Part shown: piece after piece, positions 55,749 through 64,000 of the stretch
How positions within the stretch are numbered: the first letter of the stretch is position 1
Layout: each line of letters starts with the position of its first letter
From: Aporhodopirellula rubra
Lineage (GTDB): Bacteria; Planctomycetota; Planctomycetia; Pirellulales; Pirellulaceae
Assembly: GCF_014192335.1 (NCBI RefSeq)
Contig: NZ_JACHXU010000018.1
Coordinates: 1-64,000 of the forward strand
Direction: 5' to 3'
DNA length: 64,000 nucleotides
Notes under the pieces: generated by a model
Seen by the model: the letters and a program-made list of their open reading frames with translations, nothing else
The model's database searches: none
What the model was told of the DNA's origin: nothing
Translations under genes and position numbers: made by a program

Positions 55749-57044
55749 ATGTCAACGCCGGTGGCTCCCTCTCAATCGCATCCTTCAATGTCACCGCTGG
55801 TGATTGCGATGTGGTTGCTGATCGTGATGGCTGTCTTCCTGGGGCCCTTAGACATTTCGTCTGGTGCCCCCAAAATGACCGTGGGGCTCGACACAACCGT
55901 CGCGTTCAAACTGATGGTCGCCGGTTTGGCGGGAGCGTTAGGACTCTACGGAGTCATGACCTCGGATTCCGTTCGCCAAACATTCCTCACACTCCCCTCG
56001 CTCGCGATCGCCACGATCTTGCTCCTCGCGGGAATGGCCACGCCCATTGCGATCAGCGGGACGTCGTTGCCGACGACGCTGATTAACTTCGGCTACTTGC
56101 TGTTCGTCATCACCGCCTTGTTGACGCTGAAATTGCGTGGCGTCGGTCTCGCGATTCTCGCCGGCGTGTCAAGCACCACGATGTTGGCACTAACGTTCTG
56201 GTTCTTCGTTCCCGAATACGGTGTTTTTCCTGAGCTGCTCGAGGGTGGCCTGATCGTAAAACGACTCGGCGGCACCGCTCACCCAAACGGCACCGGCCGA
56301 TCGATGATGATCGGACTGATCCTCGCCCTCTATTTCTATCGAACCAAAACGTTGCCAATCTTGCCTGCGGGAATCTTGATTGTGATGTTCACGCTGGGCG
56401 GATACCTGACGATGAGCCGCACCGCGATGGTCGCCGGTGCGGCGGGCGTCATCGTCCTTTTTCTCGACCGAATCTTCAGCCGAGCGGGAGTGATGGCCGT
56501 GTCGCTCGCGGTCCTTTGCGGGATCGTCGGCGTCACCACGATCTACATGCAAGGTAAGGAGGATCGATTCGTCGGAAAGGTCTTGGCGAAAGTCTCCAAG
56601 TCGGGAAACGCGGAAGAGATCACCAGCGGCACTGGCCGTTCCAAGATTTGGACCAAAGCCATCAGCCTCATTGCGAACCGCCCGATCATCGGTCACGGAT
56701 TCAATGCCGCCCCGTCGTTGATGATTGACCACTCTCAGGCCACCCACAACGCGGTCCTCCACGCAACGCTCGCCGCCGGCTTGATCGGTGGATCATTGAT
56801 GCTGTGCCTGATGTTGTGGTGCGTTTATCTCGTGACGAGTTCCGATGCGTTGATGATCCGCGGTGTCGCCGCATTCGTCGTGATCGCCTCTCTGGCCGAA
56901 GACGCGGTGCTCGAAACCTTCCCTGGTCCTGTCACGATCGCGTTTGTCATGTGTTGCCTCTATCCGGTTCTCGTGACCAAAACGGCGTCCCGGCCGCTTC
57001 GAGAAGCACGCCCACATGATTCGGTCGTCGGAGAAATCGCGTGA
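55749..57044 (+). CDS. O-antigen ligase/polymerase-like membrane protein
   Basis: A 431-residue polytopic protein with about eleven hydrophobic helices. The layout of a Wzy/WaaL-like protein is visible, with a larger polar loop toward the C-terminal half that ends in RPIIGHGFNAAPSLMIDH and HNAVLHATLAAGLIGG, typical of the O-antigen ligase domain. It probably polymerises or ligates a surface polysaccharide. The frame is open from 55653; the ATG at 55749 (MSTPVAPS) is chosen. The 3' end overlaps the glycosyltransferase gene by four bases, implying a joint role. Confidence 0.82.
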   Translation: MSTPVAPSQSHPSMSPLVIAMWLLIVMAVFLGPLDISSGAPKMTVGLDTTVAFKLMVAGLAGALGLYGVMTSDSVRQTFLTLPSLAIATILLLAGMATPIAISGTSLPTTLINFGYLLFVITALLTLKLRGVGLAILAGVSSTTMLALTFWFFVPEYGVFPELLEGGLIVKRLGGTAHPNGTGRSMMIGLILALYFYRTKTLPILPAGILIVMFTLGGYLTMSRTAMVAGAAGVIVLFLDRIFSRAGVMAVSLAVLCGIVGVTTIYMQGKEDRFVGKVLAKVSKSGNAEEITSGTGRSKIWTKAISLIANRPIIGHGFNAAPSLMIDHSQATHNAVLHATLAAGLIGGSLMLCLMLWCVYLVTSSDALMIRGVAAFVVIASLAEDAVLETFPGPVTIAFVMCCLYPVLVTKTASRPLREARPHDSVVGEIA

Positions 57045-58252
57045 GCGAAACAACTCTCCGTCCGTCGGCATCATCCGATGAACCGATCGACGCGACCGTC
57101 GTTTGCTTGCTGAACTTCCTCGCGCCCAACATGACGGCCGTGTGCCAATCGTGGTCCGCAAAAACGCGGCATCTGATCGTGCTGGTCAGCGTGGCCATGG
57201 AAGGCAATCGTGCGTGGCTCGCCGAACACGGTGGACTCGATCTTCGCGTTCAACGGACGTGGACGCGAACCCGCATGGATCACCATCCCGGTGGTTACAG
57301 CGACGTCAACTACGTTCACATGCCTCTCGATACGATCGCCCAGTTGCGTCGAGCACGCCCCGATGTCGTCGTCTCGTCGGAACTCGGGCTCCGCTCGATC
57401 CTGTCGGACATCTACTGCACCACGTCGGGCTGGTTCGGATTGCGACGCCGCCGCTGTCAGCTAGTAATCGCAGTGAGCACGTCACCTTGGATCGAAGCAA
57501 GCCGCTCGAGCTTCCTTCGTCGCCTGCAGCGCCGGATGCTGCTACGTCGGGCCGACGCAGTCACGTATCACGGTCCCGAGTGTCGCGACTGGCTCGTCGA
57601 CTTGGGCGTCCCCGAAGCCATGCTCTATCCGTTTGACTACGCCGCCGATCCGACAAAGATTCACACCGGTCCGATCGAATCGATTTGTTCGGATCAGTCA
57701 CCCTCGCTGCGGATCGTCACCGCCGGGCAGTTGATTCCTCGCAAGGGTGTTCGCGAAGGACTCGACGAATTGGTCGACGTCGCTCGACGAATGCCACACC
57801 TCAACATCCACTGGTCCATCCTAGGTGATGGGCCTCTGATAAGTTCCTTGCGTGAAACTCCTTTGCCCGAAAATCTGCACGTCGACTTTCGAGGGAACGT
57901 CAACTCCAGCGAAATCCGCGAAGCGTACCGCCAACACGAAATGATGTTTTTCCCGACCCGCGGCGACGAATGGGGTCTGGTCGTCGACGAAGCCATGCAT
58001 TCGGGACTCGTCGTTGTTGGTAACGATCGCGCCCAAGCGGTGGTGACGTTGGTTCACGATGACGTCAACGGTTACCTCTACCAACCCGGTGATTCGAGTA
58101 CGTTGCAATCGGCGATCGAGCGGTACACGTCCCGGTCGTGCGACGAACGGCTAAGAATGCGGATCGCGGTTCGAGAATCCGTTTCCGGTCGAACTCCCGA
58201 GGCGGCCGCGCAGCAAATCACCGATTTGGTTGCAAAATTGAAATTGAATTGA
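57041..58252 (+). CDS. Family 4-type glycosyltransferase
   Basis: A 403-residue GT-B glycosyltransferase, starting with GTG at 57041 that overlaps the preceding stop (GTGA). The C-terminal Rossmann domain shows TAGQLIPRKGVREGLDEL, ILGDGPL, and the EX7E-type segment around PTRGDEWGLVVDEAMHSG. It should transfer a sugar from an NDP donor to a glycan or lipid acceptor in the same pathway as the upstream ligase-like protein. No signal peptide is present. Confidence 0.88.
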   Translation: MSETTLRPSASSDEPIDATVVCLLNFLAPNMTAVCQSWSAKTRHLIVLVSVAMEGNRAWLAEHGGLDLRVQRTWTRTRMDHHPGGYSDVNYVHMPLDTIAQLRRARPDVVVSSELGLRSILSDIYCTTSGWFGLRRRRCQLVIAVSTSPWIEASRSSFLRRLQRRMLLRRADAVTYHGPECRDWLVDLGVPEAMLYPFDYAADPTKIHTGPIESICSDQSPSLRIVTAGQLIPRKGVREGLDELVDVARRMPHLNIHWSILGDGPLISSLRETPLPENLHVDFRGNVNSSEIREAYRQHEMMFFPTRGDEWGLVVDEAMHSGLVVVGNDRAQAVVTLVHDDVNGYLYQPGDSSTLQSAIERYTSRSCDERLRMRIAVRESVSGRTPEAAAQQITDLVAKLKLN

Positions 58253-58291
58253 TCTTGTCTTGGTTTCACGGTGGACGGCACAATCGCCGCC

Positions 58292-59671
58292 ATGTCGCTC
58301 CGCTTTGAATCCAACGGTCATCCCGCCACCGAATCTCGCTCCTCACAGCAGCGAGCTGATGTTTCGTGGGAAGACGACGAGCCAAATCCGTTCGCGTTGG
58401 TGCTCGAATCGAGTGGGCCATCGGCGAAGTCGCGATTTCTCCGCGCCGTTAAAACGATGCTGGCAATTTTCGCGTTAACCGGCATCCTTCTGAGCGTCGT
58501 GTTCTTCGGCAAACAGTTTTTGCTGTCACGCCTAGTTGCCGGTTTTGACGAACTCGACTCCGCCGCCAAACAAAGCCGTTTGGTGCAAATCGCGAGTTTT
58601 GGCGCCGACGGCGTTGAACCTCTCGTTACCAAACTGATTTCCGACGAAGACGCCGTTTCCGAGTCCGCATTCTCACTCCTGCAACAGATGCAGAACGACT
58701 GGATTACCCTCAAACCGAACGCAGCCAAAGCGGTCCATGGTCGATTGCTGGCCGCGATCGCATCGACCTATCGCTCGCACCTGGGTGAGTCGTCCACGCT
58801 TAACGCCCGACAAATCGCTCGCGCCCGTGAACTGGTTCGCCAAACGATTCTTGAATACTCCGGCTCGCCGACCGCGAACGGACGAACGTCCGATGGCGTG
58901 CAAAGCCTACTCGCCGGTGCCAATCGTTTGATGGTGGTTTTGGATAACCAACGTCGGCCGAACGTGACTCTCGCCCGTTCCGGTGTGAAACTCGATCCGA
59001 ACAACCAACCGGCCGCTGAAGTTTCCTCCACCGGACGCCAATCCGGCTGGACCGATTGGCCACCACCGAGCCAATCATCCAACGCGTCGATCGTTCGATC
59101 CGGATCCAAACTCAACGATCCTCTTTCTCACCCGGACGACTCGAACGCAAAATTACAGTCTGTCCCCGAAGGCATTACCGTTCCGCTGAGCCAAATCGAG
59201 CCACGCGTGATCCGGTCGCATTCGCAAGTCGTTGCCGCCCGACAACCGGTGGGCCAAACGATTAAAATGACCACACACCTCGTCGATTCACCTCTGGCTG
59301 CACTGACGGATGAGACCGTGATTCGGCACCTCGGGAATCCTGATGCACTGTTGGCCGGACAAGCCAAAGCCGAGCTGATTCAGCGTGGCTTCTCCGACGC
59401 TCAGCTCGAAATGGCGACCGCCATCGCCCTGGCTGGCCCTCAAGATCGAATTCGTTTGGTCGATACGCTGGTCCATTCCAGCCAACTGAATTCGGGCCCC
59501 TGGCTCTCCATGTTGCTCGATGATCCTGACCGCAACGTCCGTTTGCATGTGGCCTCCACACTCGCAACAACCAAGGATCCCGCCATCCGGGCAAGGCTCC
59601 GACAAAGACTCAATCGCGAAGAAGACACCCACGTGGCCGCACGCCTGAGGCGAATTTTAGACCTCCAATAG
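58292..59671 (+). CDS. Membrane-anchored HEAT-repeat-like protein
   Basis: A 459-residue protein of unknown function. The N-terminal 50 residues are cytoplasmic and polar, followed by one transmembrane helix (AIFALTGILLSVVFFGKQFL). The periplasmic or extracytoplasmic part has HEAT-like helical repeats near residues 75-130 and again at 355-455 (DDPDRNVRLHVASTLATTKD), separated by a disordered Ser/Pro/Asn-rich stretch. The ATG at 58292 is used; a GTG at 58271 is also possible. It follows the glycosyltransferase by 39 bp and may belong to the same operon. Confidence 0.7.
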   Translation: MSLRFESNGHPATESRSSQQRADVSWEDDEPNPFALVLESSGPSAKSRFLRAVKTMLAIFALTGILLSVVFFGKQFLLSRLVAGFDELDSAAKQSRLVQIASFGADGVEPLVTKLISDEDAVSESAFSLLQQMQNDWITLKPNAAKAVHGRLLAAIASTYRSHLGESSTLNARQIARARELVRQTILEYSGSPTANGRTSDGVQSLLAGANRLMVVLDNQRRPNVTLARSGVKLDPNNQPAAEVSSTGRQSGWTDWPPPSQSSNASIVRSGSKLNDPLSHPDDSNAKLQSVPEGITVPLSQIEPRVIRSHSQVVAARQPVGQTIKMTTHLVDSPLAALTDETVIRHLGNPDALLAGQAKAELIQRGFSDAQLEMATAIALAGPQDRIRLVDTLVHSSQLNSGPWLSMLLDDPDRNVRLHVASTLATTKDPAIRARLRQRLNREEDTHVAARLRRILDLQ

Positions 59672-59768
59672 AAATTGGTCCCTGGAGAAACCGCCGCCTC
59701 AATCTATAATCGAGGGGTATTCTCTGTTTCCCAAACCTTTCTCATAAACGTTGCGGGCACAAACTTTC

Positions 59769-60221
59769 ATGAGTCACGAAGACGAAGTCGAATTCGCCGG
59801 TGCTTTTGGTCAACTCACTCCGACAGGGGGTGGTGACCCGATTCCGCTCATCAAGGACAAATTGCTGATCGGTCGCCGCCGGCACTGTGACATTTGCCTG
59901 GACTTTCCCAACGTGTCTAGCCAGCACTGCCGAATGACGCTGGAACACGGGTACTGGTTTATCCGGGATCTGAATAGCCGTAACGGGACCAAAGTCGATG
60001 GTCGCCCCATCATGCGGAAACGGGCCGACCCCAAATGCAAGGTCGCGATCGCTCGCCACCAATACGTATTAGAATACGACCCACAGTTACTTGGTGCGTA
60101 CGGCCCGCCGCCCGCCGACGATGACTACATCGACGAAGTGATGAAGAGCTCCTTGATGGACCGCGCGGGGATGGCCCGCCGAGATCCCAAAAAGGGCTTC
60201 TTCAACAAGAAATCAGAGTGA
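59769..60221 (+). CDS. FHA-domain protein
   Basis: A 150-residue protein consisting of one forkhead-associated domain: LLIGRRRHCDICLDFPNVSSQHCRMT includes the phosphothreonine-binding Arg and Ser (GR at 35-36, SSQH near 50), and DLNSRNGTKVDG follows near 70. FHA domains bind phosphothreonine peptides made by Ser/Thr kinases. There is a basic C-terminal tail (RRDPKKGFFNKKSE). It precedes the Mla-type transporter genes by about 150 bp and could link kinase signalling to them; that is inference. The ATG at 59769 (MSHEDEVE) is chosen. Confidence 0.9.
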   Translation: MSHEDEVEFAGAFGQLTPTGGGDPIPLIKDKLLIGRRRHCDICLDFPNVSSQHCRMTLEHGYWFIRDLNSRNGTKVDGRPIMRKRADPKCKVAIARHQYVLEYDPQLLGAYGPPPADDDYIDEVMKSSLMDRAGMARRDPKKGFFNKKSE

Positions 60222-60375
60222 GTTCGCGGCGATCGTCAAATTTTGACTAACCCGCATCTCTTATCTCGCCGATAAAATCTCTTGCATGCACTACCGTTGC
60301 GCCTCGCTGGAAAACAGCGACCGGTGCACGCGATAGTAAAACGTTCCTGGGATTTTTACGGCGAGTTTTCTTTTG

Positions 60376-61269
60376 ATGTCGGGCGACACCAGCTCTATCG
60401 ATCGACAATCCTCACCCGATGCGTTCGGTGGAGCGAAATCGCGTTTGCCCCAATCGCTGCAAGCCTGGATCATGCAGTGGGGCACCGCCGTCGTCGACGG
60501 AATCTCCTCGATCGGCGACATCGCCTACTTCACTTGGCAAATGTTCGGATGGATGTTCACGCGGTTACCCCGACGTGGCACCATGATGATCAACTTCTAC
60601 CAGGTCGGTGTACTCAGCCTGCCGGTCGTCGCGTTGACCGGAACCTTCATCGGCATGGTCCTCGCCGTACAGAGTTACTACCAATTCCAAGCCATCGGTT
60701 TAGAAAGCCGCCTCGGCGTCGTGATCAACACCTCTCTCGTCCGTGAACTCGGACCGGTTCTCGCCGCGACCATGTTGGCCGGACGCGTCGGCGGTGCGAT
60801 GGCAGCCGTGCTCGGCACGATGCGCGTTACCGAACAAATCGATGCCCTCACCACGATGGGCGCCGACCCGATTCACTATCTCGTCGTTCCACGTTTCCTT
60901 GCTTGCCTGCTGCTGATTCCGGCATTGACCGTGATGGCAGACTTCATGGGAATTGTCGGCGGCTACTTTTACAGCGTCATCGTGTTGGGCATCGACCGCG
61001 CCGCCTACCTCCATCACTCACGCGAAGGCGTCGTCGGGTTCGATCTTTTCAGCGGCATCTTCAAGAGCTTCTTCTTTGGCGGAATCATCGCAGTGGTCAG
61101 TTGCTACCGCGGTTTCAATTGCCAACCCGGTGCCGAAGGTGTCGGCAAGGCAGCCACTGCCGCGTTCGTCTATTCGTTCGTTCTGATTCTCGCCATCGAC
61201 CTGTTCCTAAACATCGTCTTGGATTCGATCTACTTCATGATCTATCCGGAAGGAACGACGCTGTTTTGA
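60376..61269 (+). CDS. mlaE: MlaE-type ABC transporter permease
   Basis: The 297-residue integral-membrane subunit of an Mla-type phospholipid transporter. The DUF140/MlaE domain is recognisable from FIGMVLAVQSYYQF, the GLESRLGVVINTSLVRELGP block, AGRVGGAMAAVLGTMRVTEQIDALTTMGADP and the C-terminal YRGFNCQPGAEGVGKAAT. Five to six transmembrane helices are predicted by eye. Two Met codons in a row (TTG at 60373, ATG at 60376) make the exact start uncertain. It is coupled to the ATPase gene. Confidence 0.93.
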   Translation: MSGDTSSIDRQSSPDAFGGAKSRLPQSLQAWIMQWGTAVVDGISSIGDIAYFTWQMFGWMFTRLPRRGTMMINFYQVGVLSLPVVALTGTFIGMVLAVQSYYQFQAIGLESRLGVVINTSLVRELGPVLAATMLAGRVGGAMAAVLGTMRVTEQIDALTTMGADPIHYLVVPRFLACLLLIPALTVMADFMGIVGGYFYSVIVLGIDRAAYLHHSREGVVGFDLFSGIFKSFFFGGIIAVVSCYRGFNCQPGAEGVGKAATAAFVYSFVLILAIDLFLNIVLDSIYFMIYPEGTTLF

Positions 61270-62195
61270 ATACCGAAGAACAACCAATCGACGACGCACT
61301 CTCGCAATTGGACGACGCCTCGCCAATCGACGATCGTTCGCAAGACGATGATGCCTCACCAATCGACGACGTACCAAACACGGAACCGTCCAACGCCGCG
61401 CCGCTGATCGACGTCACCAACCTGTCGATCGACTTCGACGGAAACTGCATCCTGTCAGGCATCACTCGCTCGATCACCCGTGGCCAAACCGTTGCCGTGA
61501 TCGGCGAGAGCGGTTGCGGCAAAACCGTGTTCATGAAAACACTCGTCGCGTTGCTCACCCCGACCACGGGAACGGTGCTCTTTGACGGTGTCGACCTCAA
61601 CCAACTTACTCCCGCGCAACTCGCACAAACCCGTCGACGGTTCGGCTTCGTTTTTCAAAACGCCGCACTATTCGACAGCATGAACATTTTCGACAACGTG
61701 GCGTTTCCCATTCGACAAAACGAGCCGACAACGAGCGAAGACGAAGTTCGCCAACGCGTCCGCAAGCACCTGGTCGAAGTCGGCCTGCCCGAAGACGTCG
61801 CACGAAAATACCCCGCCGAAATTTCCGGTGGGATGCAGAAACGCGTGGGACTCGCACGAGCCCTCGTCTTGCAGCCCGAACTGATCGTTTACGACGAACC
61901 AACGACCGGCCTCGATCCGATCATGAGCGACGTCATCAACGAACTGATCCTCCATACCCGGCGACTCTACCCGGTCACCAGTGTGGTGGTCACGCACGAC
62001 ATGCACACCGCACGCAAGGTCGCCGACCGTGTGATGATGTTTTACCCACGTCGAATGCTCGACGAGGGGCAATCACAAATTTTATTCGATGGACCGCCCA
62101 GCCAACTCGAAAACGCCGACGACCGACGTGTTCGTCAGTTCGTGCGTGGAGAAGCGGGCGATCGGATTCGCGAAATGTCACGAGCAATGGCGTAA
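61266..62195 (+). CDS. mlaF: MlaF-type ABC transporter ATPase
   Basis: The 309-residue ATPase of the same transporter. It begins with a TTG at 61266 that overlaps the MlaE stop (TTGA). An acidic extension of about 40 residues repeats DDASPIDD and has no counterpart in E. coli MlaF. The ABC core has Walker A GESGCGKT (near residue 80), the Q-loop VFQNAALFDSM, the signature ISGGMQKRVGLARAL and Walker B LIVYDEPTTGLDP. The open frame runs in from 60903 but that part is in the shadow of mlaE. Confidence 0.93.
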   Translation: MNTEEQPIDDALSQLDDASPIDDRSQDDDASPIDDVPNTEPSNAAPLIDVTNLSIDFDGNCILSGITRSITRGQTVAVIGESGCGKTVFMKTLVALLTPTTGTVLFDGVDLNQLTPAQLAQTRRRFGFVFQNAALFDSMNIFDNVAFPIRQNEPTTSEDEVRQRVRKHLVEVGLPEDVARKYPAEISGGMQKRVGLARALVLQPELIVYDEPTTGLDPIMSDVINELILHTRRLYPVTSVVVTHDMHTARKVADRVMMFYPRRMLDEGQSQILFDGPPSQLENADDRRVRQFVRGEAGDRIREMSRAMA

Positions 62196-62199
62196 TTTG

Positions 62200-63756
62200 A
62201 TGGACGAAAACAAACTACGATTTGGCGTGGGCGTGTTGGTCATCGCGGCGATCGGGATCGGTGTGATCCTGACGTTCCTGTTCGGTGCGTTCCCCGCGAT
62301 CCTCAATCGCGAATACACGTTGACGGTCTATTTCGACTCCGCCGAAGGCATCAATACGAACTCGCCCGTACTGCGGGACGGTGTCAAAATCGGCCGCGTT
62401 TCGGACATTCAGTTGCGTCCCGAAGGCGGTGTCTTATTGACGCTCGCGATGGACGCTCAACACAAGATGACACACCAATACATCCCGCAAATCGGGATCG
62501 GTTCACTCATCACAGGTGATTCAAAACTCGAGTTTCGAAAAGCCGAGCCGCGCGAACTCGAAAAACTTCTCGGTGACGACCTCGACTTGGTCGATCGAAC
62601 GTACTCCAACGAAGAATACTTCGCCTACGGACAAAAACTTGACGACCCGTTCTCACTCTTGTTCGGCATGGAAGACGAAATGCGATCGACGTTTCGCAGC
62701 ATCCGAGGTGCCGGTGACGCTGTTCAAGACATTGGGCAAAGCATCCAATCCCTCGTTCGCGACGTCCGTGGCGTGATCGGAATCGATCCAACCCCCGCTC
62801 CACCACCAACCGCGTTCCCACCGGGAGTGCCACGTCAATCATCGATCGGAATGGGTCACAATGCATCCATGTTTGCGACAACGACTCAGCATCGAATGAT
62901 GCCCGGGCCATCGTGGGCACGTCCCGTGAGCCTCGTCTCGCAATCGTCCTCCGACTCCTCGTCGCAGTACGCGATCCAAACCGTGGCGTTTGCCAATCAG
63001 AACCAATTCGCACCTCCGGGATCCCAAGTCGTCCCGCCCGGAACGATGCCTCCGCGATCATTGCAACAGGGACTCACACCGCCCGTCGGAACCCAGCGTA
63101 CCGCGGGACAACCGACGCTGCTCGACCTCCAAAATGAAGCGATCGAAACACTCGAAGAGTTGCAAGGTGCGATCCGTGACGCTCGCTCGATTCTCGGAAA
63201 CGAACAAATCCGGCGTGGACTGAGCGATTCAATCAGTCGATTCCCGGGCGTGCTAGACCAGGCAACCGATACGCTCAAGACGACGCAGAAGACGTTTGAC
63301 AGTTTCGCGGATGTCGGCAAACAATTCGAACAGGTCGGCTCGGTCGCCGAGCAAGCACTCAACGAACTTAAGACAACCGCGGGCGACACGCTCGAAAGTT
63401 TCCAAGCAACCGCCAAAAACGTCGAGGCGATCACCGAACCGATCGGACGGCGTAGCGAAGAACTCGTCGAACAGGTTTTACGCAGCCTCGCGAACGTCGA
63501 CAACGCATTGATCCAGATAGATACGTTCGGCCAAACGCTCAACTCATCCGATGGGACCATCAAACGTCTCCTCGAAGACGACGAGTTGTACTACGAAATC
63601 CGCCGTACCGTGGAGAACATCGAAGCGGCCACCGCTCGAGTTCGCCCGATCCTGGACGACGTACGCGTCTTCACCGACAAAATCGCTCGCGACCCACGTC
63701 AACTCGGCGTCCGAGGAGCCCTCGGCAAACGCCCAACCGGCGCAGGCCTGAAATAG
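62200..63756 (+). CDS. mlaD: MlaD/MCE-domain lipid transport protein
   Basis: A 518-residue periplasmic, membrane-anchored MCE protein. It starts MDENKLRFGVGVLVIAAIG with a single transmembrane helix (about 8-30), followed by the MCE domain (about 38-120, YFDSAEGINTNSPVLRDGVKIGRV). Beyond it are a Pro/Gln/Ser-rich linker (about 215-320) and a long helical region (about 335-500) rich in heptad-like patterns. MlaD in E. coli has about 183 residues, so this is a much longer, PqiB/MceG-like design that could form a tunnel or bridge. The ATG at 62200 lies four bases after the MlaF stop. The open frame from 62089 is not used. Confidence 0.92.
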   Translation: MDENKLRFGVGVLVIAAIGIGVILTFLFGAFPAILNREYTLTVYFDSAEGINTNSPVLRDGVKIGRVSDIQLRPEGGVLLTLAMDAQHKMTHQYIPQIGIGSLITGDSKLEFRKAEPRELEKLLGDDLDLVDRTYSNEEYFAYGQKLDDPFSLLFGMEDEMRSTFRSIRGAGDAVQDIGQSIQSLVRDVRGVIGIDPTPAPPPTAFPPGVPRQSSIGMGHNASMFATTTQHRMMPGPSWARPVSLVSQSSSDSSSQYAIQTVAFANQNQFAPPGSQVVPPGTMPPRSLQQGLTPPVGTQRTAGQPTLLDLQNEAIETLEELQGAIRDARSILGNEQIRRGLSDSISRFPGVLDQATDTLKTTQKTFDSFADVGKQFEQVGSVAEQALNELKTTAGDTLESFQATAKNVEAITEPIGRRSEELVEQVLRSLANVDNALIQIDTFGQTLNSSDGTIKRLLEDDELYYEIRRTVENIEAATARVRPILDDVRVFTDKIARDPRQLGVRGALGKRPTGAGLK

Positions 63757-64000
63757 CAACGTTGATACGTTGCATAATCTCACCAAGACACGTTCCGTTC
63801 CCAAAGAGCGGACGTGTCTGCCAGTGTTTCCACACCATCAGTCCGACAAGGTCGCCTTGTCTGCGTCCAGTGTCGCATCGGAACGGGAACGGTGCGATAA
63901 GAAAGATCGCGTGCAGATCCAAACGAGAAGTCCGTTGGGAACGAGAAAATAAGCAACCAGCGGCCACGGGTTGGCTGGTCCCGTTGCCCAATAGTGATGC
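63757..64000. other. Non-coding end of the window
   Basis: The last 244 bp after mlaD hold no credible gene; short frames on either strand have random composition. Confidence 0.4.

Noticed and set aside
55271-56086. 271-codon open frame crossing the intergenic region into the ligase gene
   Set aside because: Its second half overlaps the ligase gene in another frame, and its composition is not protein-like.

Overview
This window is a gene-dense stretch of bacterial chromosome that looks like a planctomycete of the Rhodopirellula/Pirellulaceae type. The evidence is a DUF1559 protein with a prepilin-type leader, SecD and SecF fused in one polypeptide, ECF sigma factors of the planctomycete kind, a Ser/Thr kinase in the Pknb style, paired HlyD/M50 membrane proteins, weak or absent Shine-Dalgarno sequences and GC content that looks mid-fifties by eye (not computed). 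I found no insertion sequence, prophage, CRISPR array, rRNA or tRNA, so most of it reads as core chromosome.

Layout. 1-6.5 kb: start of an unknown minus-strand gene, LPS-export ATPase lptB, then alaS, serS and a GGQ-type release-factor-like hydrolase. 6.7-10.2 kb: a DUF2071 gene coupled to a kinase with a cyclic-nucleotide-binding fold, and a plus-strand ECF sigma factor. 10.3-17.1 kb: a minus-strand operon of a gluzincin (MA-like) peptidase, a GAF-HlyD hybrid, a secreted HlyD adaptor and an M50-HlyD membrane peptidase, the last three joined by 4-nt overlaps. 17.4-24.5 kb: a TerB-like gene convergent with a minus-strand run of an M48 peptidase, three AIM24-family proteins and a large polytopic membrane protein. 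24.6-29.4 kb: a possible small ORF, an exported FAD-dependent oxidoreductase, HPF, a histone-deacetylase-fold amidohydrolase and purN. 29.4-38.4 kb: ileS, a DUF1559 pseudopilin, secDF and yajC. 38.9-45.7 kb: a xylose-isomerase-like barrel protein, a FlgM-like protein, a stand-alone glmU uridylyltransferase overlapping prs, an acyltransferase and an ApgM-type phosphoglycerate mutase. 46.1-51.1 kb: a thioredoxin-like lipoprotein, a second ECF sigma factor, an HD-GYP/PAS/GGDEF protein and a fatty-acid desaturase. 51.1-55.1 kb: serC, serA and a DUF1015 gene, all on the minus strand. 55.7-59.7 kb: an O-antigen-ligase-like protein, a glycosyltransferase and a HEAT-repeat membrane protein. 59.8-63.8 kb: an FHA protein and an Mla-type lipid transporter (permease, ATPase, MCE protein).

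How the genes fit together. Cell-envelope work dominates: LPS export (lptB), phospholipid transport (MlaE/F/D), protein export (SecDF, YajC), surface glycan synthesis (ligase, glycosyltransferase, acyltransferase, UDP-GlcNAc formation by GlmU) and lipid desaturation. Translation is served by three aminoacyl-tRNA synthetases, the GGQ protein and HPF. Serine synthesis is complete except for SerB. The region most likely to hold an undescribed system is the 10.3-17.1 kb peptidase/HlyD operon, followed by the M48 plus triple-AIM24 cluster at 18-24.5 kb.
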